The notes under the pieces were generated by a model. That model was given only the letters and a program-made list of their open reading frames with translations. It made no database searches and was not told the origin of the DNA. Shown here piece by piece: positions 44,401 through 51,928 of a DNA stretch of 64,000 nucleotides. This DNA comes from GCA-2708415 sp964351905 (GTDB lineage: Bacteria; Pseudomonadota; Alphaproteobacteria; Micavibrionales; Micavibrionaceae): assembly GCA_964351905.1 (NCBI GenBank), contig CAYGPG010000003.1, positions 55,653 through 119,652 on the forward strand, in the 5' to 3' direction. The position numbers and the translations under genes are program-made. How positions within the stretch are numbered: the first letter of the stretch is position 1; each line of letters begins with the position of its first letter.

Positions 44401-45096
44401 CCTAAGAAGAAATTGACCCCGCAGGGGCAAAAACGCCTTGAGGTCATGGAAACACTCGATACGTTGGGCGCAGGATTCCAACTGGCATCACACGATATGG
44501 ATATTCGCGGGGCAGGGAACTTGCTGGGTGAGGAGCAATCAGGGCACATCCGCGAAGTGGGTGTTGAGCTGTATCAAGAAATGCTTGAAGAGGCCGTTGC
44601 CATGGCCAAAGCGGGTGTTGATGTAGATGCCGAAGAAGCCATTTCTGAACGCTGGTCACCCAACATCAATATTGGAACTTCTGTTTTAATTCCAGAAACT
44701 TATGTCGAAGATTTAAGTGTTCGTATGAGCCTTTATCGTCGCCTCTCTGACCTTGAAAGCGCTTCTGAAATTGAAGGCTTTGCCGCCGAATTGATTGACC
44801 GTTTTGGGGACATTCCGCCCGAAGTTGAGAATTTGATGGATATTATGGGCATCAAAATTCTTTGCCGTCAGGCCAATATTGACCATGTTGAAGCGGGGCC
44901 AAAAGGAGCCGTTATTGGCTTTCATAAAGGTGCAGCCAATGATCCGCTAAAAGTTATGCAATGGATTGAAAGTAAACGCGGTAGCATCAAAATTCGTCCA
45001 AAAGATCAACGCATTATCGCCATCCGTCATTGGGAAACTGCGGAAGAACGGGTGAAGGGCGTTCAATCGCTCGTTAAGGAAATAGCAAATTTGTGA
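41446..45096 (+). CDS. mfd: Transcription-repair coupling factor Mfd, with an in-frame repeat insertion
   Basis: A 1216-residue ATPase that removes stalled RNA polymerase and recruits UvrA. UvrB-like N-terminal domains (EFPAWDCLPYDR, REAGEFAIRGGIVDIFP), the CarD-like polymerase-interaction domain (GDLVVHVDHGVGRFEG, about 545-600), Walker A GDVGFGKTE (about 696), DEEQRFG (about 797), TATPIPRTLQ and the C-terminal TRCF domain are all there. Residues 371-418 are foreign: proline/glycine-rich sequence (PPIPPVNGGVREGG) encoded by a GC-rich palindromic element. The insertion keeps the frame and falls between domains, so the enzyme is probably active. The start overlaps sdhE. Confidence 0.95.
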   Translation: MPQNAAQEATKPISEEVQSSANTLFGAPEGQDARLLAERAREAAKSQQVLVHIALDDGRAETLKDLLEFFAPDVQVLEFPAWDCLPYDRVSPSNQIVAKRVSALAELLLWQADGKYLPRLILTTANAALQKVTPPNALKDASFIATKGMHLDLLELQRYLSTNGYVRTDTVREAGEFAIRGGIVDIFPPSYENPVRLDLFGDEIDTIRAFDAMSQRTESKLDQFTLKPVTEFFLDENSITRFRKNYREAFGAVRDDDPLYSAVSEGRRYNGMDHWLSFFFEDPLVSLFDYVPGAQITQDAQVDISIAERATQIQDFYQARKTLEAANAAVKKSKKGQDVSMTGSVYHPLPVSQLYIQNTDFLKNAMTLSPFSPPIPPVNGGVREGGSLDTSPLPAGGISPDTSPPFTGGIEGGRFSDGGGRKARDYADIRAIPDANVMEEVAGTIKRAHIASQKVVIATYSEGSRDRLKIMFKDAGFARIKNCHSQSDIQKLRKDELGMAILALESGFMADDLLVISEQDILGDRLARKTKKRKKAENFLTEVSSLNVGDLVVHVDHGVGRFEGLETLSAAGTFHDCLKVVYAGDDKLFVPVENIEVLSRFGSDEGFSQLDKLGGAGWQARKAKVKKDLMRIADHLMKIAAARILRKGEKLAIEPALYNQFAARFPYAETEDQLRSINAVIDDLNGDHPMDRLVCGDVGFGKTEVAIRAAYVAAMSGAQVAVTVPTTLLARQHFANFVKRFEGTGIRIGQLSRLATAADVKATKEGLADGSVNIVIGTHAIFAKDVHFSHLGLVIVDEEQRFGVKQKERLKELKTDVHILTLTATPIPRTLQMSLTGVKEMSLITTPPVDRLAIRTFVLPYDQMVIREALMREHYRGGQSFYVMPRIKDLKEIEDNLKELVPELKFISAHGQMTPTELEDRMSAFYDGQYDILLATNIIESGIDIPTANTMVVHRADMFGLAQLYQIRGRIGRSKVRAYAYLTHDPKKKLTPQGQKRLEVMETLDTLGAGFQLASHDMDIRGAGNLLGEEQSGHIREVGVELYQEMLEEAVAMAKAGVDVDAEEAISERWSPNINIGTSVLIPETYVEDLSVRMSLYRRLSDLESASEIEGFAAELIDRFGDIPPEVENLMDIMGIKILCRQANIDHVEAGPKGAVIGFHKGAANDPLKVMQWIESKRGSIKIRPKDQRIIAIRHWETAEERVKGVQSLVKEIANL
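42558..42690. repeat. GC-rich palindromic element inserted in frame within mfd
   Basis: Two inverted modules, CCCCCCC-GTAAAC-GGGGGGG (42570-42589) and CCCCCCC-GTTTAC-GGGGGGG (42653-42672), each flanked by CTCCCCCCC or its complement, enclose about 60 bases. The composition is abruptly different from the surrounding gene. Confidence 0.85.
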
Positions 45097-45169
45097 ATAT
45101 GAGACGTTTTTCTGGGCGTTTCATGCCAAATAGGCTATAATTGAGACTCATTAAAAAGGAGTTTGTCTG

Positions 45170-45568
45170 ATGTCCCGTGAGTATGTGAATAAGAAAATCA
45201 AAGAAGCGTTAAACGTAACGCGTGGAAATTCTGCAAATGCGCGGCAACAGCTTATTGCTTGGGCCATGGAAGATCATAAGCTCTTAAAAGAATTGGTGCG
45301 CCCACACATGGTTGGCATTACGGCACACGCAATTGAGCGTGTAAAAAGCGGTAAGACAGAACCTGAAAATATTCCAACACCAGAAGTACGTGGGGAATTG
45401 GATAAAGAAGGTTCTTTTGGTATGGATATCTTGAAAACCATTGCAGGTGGTGACACGGCGCAATTTGGTCAAGAAAGCTATGGCCGTCCTGTGAAGAAAC
45501 AGGGCGCAAGTCAGGCGCACATCGATGCCATTCAGGCGATGATCAAAAAAGCCAAGGGTGAAAGCTAA
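45170..45568 (+). CDS. Conserved small soluble protein, unknown function
   Basis: A 132-residue basic protein with no signal peptide or membrane segment. I do not recognise it. The N-terminal half is predicted helical (YVNKKIKEALNVTRGNSANARQQLIAWAMEDHKLLKELV), the C-terminal half contains PTPEVRGELDKEG and a Gly/Gln-rich stretch before a terminal helix. AAAAAGGAG lies eight bases before the ATG, indicating good translation. It is followed after 18 bases by the kinase-like gene, so the two are probably cotranscribed. Confidence 0.75.
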   Translation: MSREYVNKKIKEALNVTRGNSANARQQLIAWAMEDHKLLKELVRPHMVGITAHAIERVKSGKTEPENIPTPEVRGELDKEGSFGMDILKTIAGGDTAQFGQESYGRPVKKQGASQAHIDAIQAMIKKAKGES

Positions 45569-45586
45569 AATTGCTTCAATCTGAGC

Positions 45587-46570
45587 ATGTCAGAATTTAA
45601 CATTTCCAAATTTTTAGAAAAGACCGAGTGGGCGAGTGTGAGTGTCACGCCCATGGGTGCGGATATGGGGCTTCGCCGCTATGCACGTTTGGAAAAAGAG
45701 GGCAAACGCGCGTTATTCATGGATATGAGCCGCGCGGGTATTTTAGAAACAGGATTAAAAGAATATGTCGAAGTTGCGGAGCATTTGCGCGAAATCAATG
45801 TGTCTGTGCCAGAGATTTATTATCATGACCAAGATGGATACGCGATTATAGAAGATTGCGGTAAAACCAGTTTTGGCGATGTGAAAAACAGCGGGCATGA
45901 CCCCTATGAAGTTTATCAAAAAGCAACGAGTGTCCTGATACAAATCAAAAATGGCGCAAAGGAAAATCTTGTTCCACTGGTGGGCTATAAAAAAACATTA
46001 ATTCGCGAGCGTTTACGTCAATTTGTTGATTATTATGTGCCTGCTGTCTCTGATGTTGAAGTCACCCCACAACTCGTTGAAGAATTTGAAGTAATCCTCA
46101 ATAACATCGCAATCAATTTGCCGCTTTGCCCTATGGGGTTTTGCCATGCAGATTATCATTTGGAAAATTTGATGTGGTGTCCTGAAAAAGAGGGTGGTTA
46201 TACCTTAATTGACTTTCAAGATGCGTTTTGGGGATTTAAAGGCTATGACTTGCTAAATCTTTTAGAAGATGCGCGTCAAACGGTTCCCGCTGATATTAAA
46301 TCAGAAATGCGAGATTTATATTGCGCGAATATGAATGAAGAAGAACGCATGATTTTTGATCAATGGTATGCGCTCATGTCCATGCATTTTCATTGCCGTG
46401 TGATTGGTTTATTTATTAAGTTTGCCCGTGAGAATGGCGGAACAGAGTTTTTAGCGCACATTCCACGACTTCAGGGATACATAACCGAAAACTTAAAAAA
46501 CCCAATTTTCAAACCCTTGAAAGAATGGCTAGAAAGTCATAATGTATCTTTTGATAAATCAATAAGTTAA
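45587..46570 (+). CDS. Aminoglycoside phosphotransferase-fold sugar kinase (AmgK-like)
   Basis: A 327-residue APH-fold kinase. Brenner motif CHADYHLENLMW supplies the catalytic Asp and Asn, and LIDFQDAFWGFKGYDLLNLLEDAR supplies the Mg-binding Asp; the IDFQDAxxGxxxYDL wording is that of AmgK-type N-acetylmuramate/N-acetylglucosamine anomeric kinases of the peptidoglycan recycling bypass. The partner nucleotidyltransferase MurU, often adjacent, is not here, so the assignment is by motif only. Choline/homoserine kinase-type activity is the alternative. The aminotransferase gene starts 12 bases downstream. Confidence 0.7.
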   Translation: MSEFNISKFLEKTEWASVSVTPMGADMGLRRYARLEKEGKRALFMDMSRAGILETGLKEYVEVAEHLREINVSVPEIYYHDQDGYAIIEDCGKTSFGDVKNSGHDPYEVYQKATSVLIQIKNGAKENLVPLVGYKKTLIRERLRQFVDYYVPAVSDVEVTPQLVEEFEVILNNIAINLPLCPMGFCHADYHLENLMWCPEKEGGYTLIDFQDAFWGFKGYDLLNLLEDARQTVPADIKSEMRDLYCANMNEEERMIFDQWYALMSMHFHCRVIGLFIKFARENGGTEFLAHIPRLQGYITENLKNPIFKPLKEWLESHNVSFDKSIS

Positions 46571-46582
46571 GGAAAAAACCTC

Positions 46583-47812
46583 ATGTCTATTATCGCTGAT
46601 CGCCTTTCTCGTATTAAACCTTCTGCTACTTTAGCGGTAACGGCCAAGGCCAAGGAATTAAAGGCGACGGGTAAGGACATTATTGGTTTGGGCGCGGGGG
46701 AGCCTGACTTTGACACGCCTGACTTTGTTAAAGATGCGGCGAAGAAAGCCATGGATAACGGACAGACAAAATATACCAATGTTGATGGTACGCCAGAATT
46801 AAAAGATGCGATCATTGCCAAATTCAAGCGCGATAATAATTTGGAATATACGCGTGATGAAGTATCCGTTGGAACTGGCGGAAAACAGATACTTTACAAT
46901 GCCTTAATGGCAACGGTTAATCCTGGTGATGAAGTTATTATTCCTGCACCTTATTGGGTGTCTTATCCAGATATGGTTCTGCTCGCCGAAGGGGAGCCTG
47001 TCATTGTGGATTGCCCACAAAGCGCTGGATTTAAAATGACGGCAGAGCAGCTAGAGGCGGCGATTACGCCAAAAACCAAATGGGTGATTTTAAACTCTCC
47101 ATCTAACCCCACAGGGGCGGGATACACAAAAGAAGATATGAAGGCGCTAACAGATGTGCTCTTAAATCACCCGCATGTTTGGGTGATGACGGATGACATG
47201 TATGAGCATCTTGTTTACGGCGATTTTGAATTTTGTACGCCTGCACAAGTAGAGCCAAAATTAAAAGACCGCACGATTACGATTAACGGCGTGTCTAAAG
47301 CTTACTCTATGACAGGTTGGCGCATTGGATACGCTGGTGGTCCGAAAGAGCTCATCAAAGCGATGAGTAAAATTCAGGGACAAAGCACATCAAACCCCTG
47401 TTCAATTTCGCAAGCCGCCGCTGTTGAAGCGTTGAATGGCGACCAATCTTTCATGAAGCCATGGATTGAGGCGTTTAAAGGCCGTCGTGATTTGGTTGTT
47501 GATATGCTTAATGCCTGTGAAGGAATTGAGTGCCCCATGCCAGAAGGCGCGTTTTACGTGTACCCATCCTGTGCAGGCATGATCGGCAAAAAAACACCAG
47601 AAGGCAAAACACTGGAAACAGATGAAGATGTGGTGAGTTACCTCCTCGAAAGCCAAGGCGTAGCCACCGTACACGGCGAAGCCTTCGGCCTCAGCCCCCA
47701 TTTCAGAATTTCCTACGCGACGAGCGAAGAAGCCCTTAAGACAGCTTGTGAGCGAATTCAGGTGGCGTGCTCCCAGCTTGTCGGAAACGCAAACGGGCAA
47801 GCCGCGGCATAG
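46583..47812 (+). CDS. aspC: Aspartate aminotransferase (class I, PLP-dependent)
   Basis: A 409-residue fold-type I aminotransferase. PLP-lysine is Lys239 in GVSKAYSMTGWRIGYAGG; NSPSNPTGAGY (Asn175), TDDMYEHLVYG and FRISYATSEE (substrate-carboxylate Arg) are the other family marks. Closest to the bacterial Igamma/Ibeta aspartate (and prephenate) aminotransferases, about 400 residues in alphaproteobacteria. The final 77 bases overlap the convergent hydrolase gene, and the last residues (ANGQAAA) look unconserved. GGAAAAAACCTC upstream is a modest ribosome-binding site. Confidence 0.93.
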   Translation: MSIIADRLSRIKPSATLAVTAKAKELKATGKDIIGLGAGEPDFDTPDFVKDAAKKAMDNGQTKYTNVDGTPELKDAIIAKFKRDNNLEYTRDEVSVGTGGKQILYNALMATVNPGDEVIIPAPYWVSYPDMVLLAEGEPVIVDCPQSAGFKMTAEQLEAAITPKTKWVILNSPSNPTGAGYTKEDMKALTDVLLNHPHVWVMTDDMYEHLVYGDFEFCTPAQVEPKLKDRTITINGVSKAYSMTGWRIGYAGGPKELIKAMSKIQGQSTSNPCSISQAAAVEALNGDQSFMKPWIEAFKGRRDLVVDMLNACEGIECPMPEGAFYVYPSCAGMIGKKTPEGKTLETDEDVVSYLLESQGVATVHGEAFGLSPHFRISYATSEEALKTACERIQVACSQLVGNANGQAAA

Positions 47813-49226
47813 CTTTTAAAGCATAAGCGAAACTATCTTGTAAGGTTTGTTTAATGACAGATGCTCTAGCATATTCTGGCCAATATGCTTCACTGGCTTC
47901 ACTTTCTTGATCTCTGATAGTTTTAGGTAATTTATAAACTTCTGGGATTATTTCTTCAATAACACTTATAGTTGCTTTTCTGGCAGACTTATCTTCACTT
48001 AGCGAGCTGTGACCTGAATTTGCAACAATATAAGGAATCTTCAATGATTTTGCCACTTCTATCTGTGGTGGGTTTGAAGAAAAAGGATCTTCATCACCCA
48101 TCACCATGAGCATATCACAAGCAGGCTTAATATCGGGGTTGTTTATAATATCTTTTCTTAAAGCGCGCCCAGGTTTTCGTGTTTCTAATATTTGTCCGAA
48201 GGTTGGTGTCTCAAATTCTGAAGGTAGTCTTGCATCATAGAGTTGTCGTGGTGAGGGAAGGTCAAATGATTCAATTAAATTTTCCAATCTATTGTGTGCT
48301 TCCATAAAAACAGGTGAAAGCGCTTGTAAAAAAGGTCTTATTGCTGTCTTTAAAAAATTAGGCGTTTGTGATTTTGAATATGTTGCATAGTAACCAAGAC
48401 GCTCTTTAACAGTTTGTGCGATTAAATATGAGTTAAAAGCAGCGCGATATGACGTAGCCGCAACTCTAAAATTAAATTCAGAAGTCTCATAAGGTGCAGG
48501 AGTATAATCGCTACCAACTTTCTCTTTTAGAGCATAATAATTGTTATAACCAAGGCCAAGTAAAGTTTCGTGGGGTAGTTTTCTAAAATTCAATAAAGCA
48601 TAGCTTGTAAAAAGTACTTGCCTAAAAATGCTATCATGTTGAGCGGCATTTGCGTTATCTAGAAAAGAATTTTCAGTAATAGCGAGACTGAAATCCTTAT
48701 AATCATTTTTTGTGCTATCAGATGTTACAAGACTAATAACATTTTGTCCGCCAGTAGAATGACCGGCAATTAATCTCTTTAATTTTTCTGAAAATTTGGT
48801 GTAAAAAGGAGAATTTGGAGATGTGAAGAAGTAATGCGAAAGCCTTTTATAAAAAGACATATAGCCTAATTGCCGTCCTGGATTTGGATAGTTAATCCAA
48901 ACAACTGATATACCTCTTTTCTTCAAAGCTTTAACAATTTTTTTAGAAACAGCATGGTCAGGTTTCAGGCCAGAAACAAATGCAACCACTGCATTTTCCT
49001 GCGTGGCTCTAGCAATATGATAGGGGATATCTAAGCCTTCAAACCTAAAGGTACTTCTTTCCCAACCTTTAGGTAAATTTCTAGGCGCGTGTTCATAAAA
49101 ATTAGGCCCATTCGATTGAATAGGCCTTTGTAATAATCTCTGTAATGCTGTTTTGACTTCTTTTTGATCAGAAGCTTGCCTTGCGATAGGCTGAAAGTGT
49201 TGTGCTGTTGATGAGTCTAAAGGCAT
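47736..49226 (-). CDS. Alpha/beta hydrolase, lipase-like, unknown substrate
   Basis: A 496-residue protein with an alpha/beta hydrolase core from about residue 55. The nucleophile elbow is AGHSTGGQ, the acid is in MVMGDEDPFSS and the histidine in VANSGHSSLSE. Between strands is a long helical cap (about residues 205-345) rich in Tyr and Phe. No signal peptide. This is longer than typical esterases and I do not recognise the subfamily. Its last 77 bases are antisense to the 3' end of aspC, so its C-terminal 25 residues are encoded in an overlap. Next upstream on the same strand is a patatin-like gene, making a lipolytic pair. Confidence 0.75.
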   Translation of the reverse strand: MPLDSSTAQHFQPIARQASDQKEVKTALQRLLQRPIQSNGPNFYEHAPRNLPKGWERSTFRFEGLDIPYHIARATQENAVVAFVSGLKPDHAVSKKIVKALKKRGISVVWINYPNPGRQLGYMSFYKRLSHYFFTSPNSPFYTKFSEKLKRLIAGHSTGGQNVISLVTSDSTKNDYKDFSLAITENSFLDNANAAQHDSIFRQVLFTSYALLNFRKLPHETLLGLGYNNYYALKEKVGSDYTPAPYETSEFNFRVAATSYRAAFNSYLIAQTVKERLGYYATYSKSQTPNFLKTAIRPFLQALSPVFMEAHNRLENLIESFDLPSPRQLYDARLPSEFETPTFGQILETRKPGRALRKDIINNPDIKPACDMLMVMGDEDPFSSNPPQIEVAKSLKIPYIVANSGHSSLSEDKSARKATISVIEEIIPEVYKLPKTIRDQESEASEAYWPEYARASVIKQTLQDSFAYALKAMPRLARLRFRQAGSTPPEFAHKLS

Positions 49227-49348
49227 TTATTTTCAGACAATTAAATTTGTTTAATTATGTAATAATTTTAAATAATGTCTAATCAAAACAGGTGGTTGTA
49301 CTAAAAGAATCGTGATTCTGGGGATAAGTTAATAAATTAATACTTAGT

Positions 49349-50599
49349 TTAATCGCTTAATCTGTGACCCAAGAAAAAATCGAAGAAGCTGCGTTTTTCG
49401 GATTTTCTTTCATCTCTTTGATATTCTTCTTTTTTATCGCGGTTTTGTACCAGCAGCTCGCAAACATCATCAAGTTGCTTGGCGCGTTCTTCCATAATTT
49501 TTTCTGCAAAGTTACGAAGTTTTTTTAAGTTTTCTGGTGATCCATCGTCAATTTGAATATTCGGCACCACGGGGTCGCCATCTAGCATGGAACGATTAAA
49601 CATATAAAGGTCGTCGCCTAGTTCATGCGTGAGGCTGTGCGAGAGGGCAGATTCTGAAGCATGGAAAAAGATGTTAATCAGCGGCAGGTCATTGACGGGA
49701 TCTACGACACCGAGCGAGCCATATTTATTCCATTTATCTTTGCTGATGGAACGATTGGTATGCCCCGTACCCAAACCAATCATGACGAGTTTTTGATGGG
49801 GGTCGAGCTGTTTTTGTAGCGAGCCATAATAAGACACCGCAGGGTTATCAAAGATATTACCATCAATGCCTGCGTAATTTTTTGTACCGCGGGCATCGCC
49901 CCATTCAATATCGAAGTTGTGACAGGGGAAATATGTCGGCGCGGCGCAACTGGCCATGACCGCGTCATAGAGGGATACTTGCGGTTGGCTGTTAATATGG
50001 TGCTGTCCATTATGAAGGCGCATATGGCGCAGCCACACGGCATGCCCACCTTCACGGGCATAATGCTTCATTGCCCGTGTTGGGTTTTCTTTAGAAAAGC
50101 CTTCAGGCGTGTTTGCGCCATCAATGCTGTAAAATGGGATAACAAGGCTTTTTAAGCTATCCGATAATTTGGCATGACCATATAGGGCGCGCAGAGCTCT
50201 CCCCAAGTTACGTGGGTTGTAATGACCGTGTTTAAAGACACTTTCAAGTTGTGAGATTTTGGTGAGACGATTGTTAAAATCATGGAGGAGGCCACGCAGT
50301 TCTCTAAACCGATCTTGAGGGAAAATATTTTGTGCTTCACGTTCATAAAACATGACCATATGCCGCGCATAATATTTTGCACGGTGTGGGTGATCTGGAT
50401 GGGGCAAGGTGAGGGCCGCATTTAAAATAGCGCCAGTAGACGGGCCGCAAAAGATATCAACCATTTCGCTCATACGATGGCCTGTCTTCTTTTCAATACG
50501 GGTCATAATGTGCGCGGGAATAAGTCCACGTAAACCACCCCCGTAGTTAAAAAGGGCGATAACGTTTTCTTTATCAGGGTGGTTGGATTTAATATTCAA
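49349..50599 (-). CDS. Patatin-like phospholipase
   Basis: A 416-residue patatin-fold acyl hydrolase. Oxyanion motif NYGGGLRGL (residues 18-26), nucleophile motif GPSTGAI (GxSxG) and the catalytic Asp in GIDGNIFDNP (DGN in place of the common DGG) are present. Such enzymes release fatty acids from phospholipids. The last 40 residues are charged (RDKKEEYQRDERKSEKR) before a hydrophobic FFDFFLGH end that might associate with membranes. No signal peptide. It precedes the large alpha/beta hydrolase gene by 122 bases. Whether it serves lipid turnover or acts as a toxin/effector is open. Confidence 0.88.
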   Translation of the reverse strand: MNIKSNHPDKENVIALFNYGGGLRGLIPAHIMTRIEKKTGHRMSEMVDIFCGPSTGAILNAALTLPHPDHPHRAKYYARHMVMFYEREAQNIFPQDRFRELRGLLHDFNNRLTKISQLESVFKHGHYNPRNLGRALRALYGHAKLSDSLKSLVIPFYSIDGANTPEGFSKENPTRAMKHYAREGGHAVWLRHMRLHNGQHHINSQPQVSLYDAVMASCAAPTYFPCHNFDIEWGDARGTKNYAGIDGNIFDNPAVSYYGSLQKQLDPHQKLVMIGLGTGHTNRSISKDKWNKYGSLGVVDPVNDLPLINIFFHASESALSHSLTHELGDDLYMFNRSMLDGDPVVPNIQIDDGSPENLKKLRNFAEKIMEERAKQLDDVCELLVQNRDKKEEYQRDERKSEKRSFFDFFLGHRLSD

Positions 50600-50663
50600 G
50601 GTTGGGTTCTTTGGAAGTATTTGTAATTACTCATTAATTATAAAGTGATTTGCCTTAAAAAGC

Positions 50664-50708
50664 CAAAAAAAAACCGAGCTACCTCATGCAAAGCATAAGA
50701 TGCTCGGT
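50664..50708 (-). terminator. Strong Rho-independent terminator of the candidate sRNA
   Basis: On the minus strand ACCGAGC...GCTCGGT (seven pairs) continues, after a small internal loop, into CTTATGC-TTT-GCATGAG (seven pairs including one G-T) and is followed by nine or more Ts. It could also end a long LysR transcript. Confidence 0.9.
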
Positions 50709-50864
50709 AAAGTTGAACAGGGAGGTTTTACGTCTTAGAAATCCCATCTAGTATGCAACATACAAAGATAAGAAAAAACACTCTCAATAGACGTTTTTAA
50801 GACGTAGGATTTTAAAAAAATTGTTAGAAATAATCTTAAAATTCCTAGCCCATTAAAATGGGTT
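50664..50864 (-). ncRNA. Candidate small RNA (about 200 nt) with own promoter and terminator
   Basis: The 348 bases between the patatin and LysR genes hold no convincing open frame but do hold a complete minus-strand transcription unit. A sigma-70 promoter, TTTACA-17 bases-TATAAA, predicts a start near 50864; the RNA would begin with a CCCATT/AATGGG hairpin (50849-50862), contain a nine-base inverted repeat TACGTCTTA/TAAGACGTA (50729-50737, 50798-50806) around a GTATG-TTG-CATAC hairpin, expose an ACCUCCC stretch (50720-50725) that could pair with Shine-Dalgarno sequences, and end at a very strong terminator. The longest frame is 22 codons without a ribosome-binding site. Confidence 0.6.
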
Positions 50865-50870
50865 GGGCAG

Positions 50871-50899
50871 TTTATAGACAAGAGGAAAGCGCTTGTAAA
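50871..50899 (-). promoter_or_regulatory. Sigma-70 promoter of the candidate sRNA
   Basis: Minus-strand TTTACA (50894-50899), a 17-base spacer and TATAAA (50871-50876). It lies 49 bases past the LysR stop, in a gene-free region. Confidence 0.6.
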
Positions 50900-50947
50900 G
50901 AGGATTCAAAACAATAAAAAAAGAAATTCAAGGTTAAAAATTAACCC

Positions 50948-51838
50948 TTAAAAATCAGTACTTTTGACGCTGTCTAAGAGGAAGTCTTTTAAGATATTTA
51001 AACGTGTTGAGTTTTTACGTTCTTGGGCGTAAACAAAGTAAATATCAACGCTAGGGGGTGTCATGTCATCCATACATGTTTCGAATTCATCTGATCCTTT
51101 TATGAGGTAATCAGGTAAGGCGGCGAGACCAATATTATTGCGCACGGCTTCATGAATACCAAAAAGCGAATTTACTTGAAATATATTTGGATTGTTGTTG
51201 ATATTAATATTTGCTTTTCTGAAAAGCCAGTTTGGGTCTTCGTAAGGAAGAACGGTATTTTGTGGGTAGCCTATTAAGCTATGCTCTTTAAAATCTTTAA
51301 GAGATTGCGGCTTGCCGTTTTCTTTGAAATATTTTTTTGAACCGCATATGTGGAAATTAATTTTCCCTAATTTAATATGTTCTAAATCGCCTTGATCTGG
51401 TTTGTAAAGGCGGATGGCGGCATCTGCTTCGCGCATGCTGAGGTTTAAAATACGGTTATCGAGTAACATGCTGATCTGCATATTAGGATTATTCTTTTTA
51501 AATTCAGGCATACGGGGAACAAGCCAAGTAGAGCCTAAAAAGCCAGGTGCTGTTATGCGCAACATTCCAGAAGGGGCAGAATTATTATCTGACAGTTTTG
51601 CTTCTGCCATCGCAAGTTTGCCAAAAATTTCTTTAGCGGTATTGCTCAGCATTTCACCATTTTCAGTGAGGACAAGACCGCGTGCGTGGCGATGAAAAAG
51701 CTTAACGTCCAAGCTTTCTTCTAATGCACTTATTTGCCGCGAGACCGCAGATTGTGAAAGGTCAAGCGCAATACCCGCGTGTGTAAAGCTTCCTGCTTCC
51801 GCAACGATATGAAATGTCCGTAATTTATCCCAATCCAT
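50948..51838 (-). CDS. LysR-family transcriptional regulator
   Basis: A 296-residue LysR regulator. The winged helix-turn-helix is residues 1-60 (WDKLRTFHIVAEAGSFTHAG, LSQSAVSRQISALEE), and the rest is the two-lobed effector domain beginning GMLRITAPGFLGS. A LysR gene next to trxB is common in alphaproteobacteria. Effector and targets are unknown; the absence of a divergent partner gene means the usual guess from context does not work here. The gene is separated from trxB by a palindromic repeat. Confidence 0.92.
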   Translation of the reverse strand: MDWDKLRTFHIVAEAGSFTHAGIALDLSQSAVSRQISALEESLDVKLFHRHARGLVLTENGEMLSNTAKEIFGKLAMAEAKLSDNNSAPSGMLRITAPGFLGSTWLVPRMPEFKKNNPNMQISMLLDNRILNLSMREADAAIRLYKPDQGDLEHIKLGKINFHICGSKKYFKENGKPQSLKDFKEHSLIGYPQNTVLPYEDPNWLFRKANININNNPNIFQVNSLFGIHEAVRNNIGLAALPDYLIKGSDEFETCMDDMTPPSVDIYFVYAQERKNSTRLNILKDFLLDSVKSTDF

Positions 51839-51857
51839 CTTTAGTCTTTCTTTTTTA

Positions 51858-51921
51858 TCACACTCCAGCGAAGGCTGGAGTCTTTTAAATTATGTAGATC
51901 CCACCTTTCGCTGGGATGTGA
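51858..51921. repeat. Palindromic element between trxB and the LysR gene
   Basis: Outer arms TCACA/TGTGA, inner hairpins CTCCAGC-GAAG-GCTGGAG and ATCCCA...TGGGAT, about 64 bases. Built like the 41 kb element though different in sequence; the second stem looks partly decayed. Confidence 0.7.
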
Positions 51922-51928
51922 AGAAATT

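Noticed and set aside
50666..50740. 22-codon peptide in the candidate sRNA region
   Set aside because: It has no ribosome-binding site and runs through the terminator hairpin, so it is unlikely to be translated.
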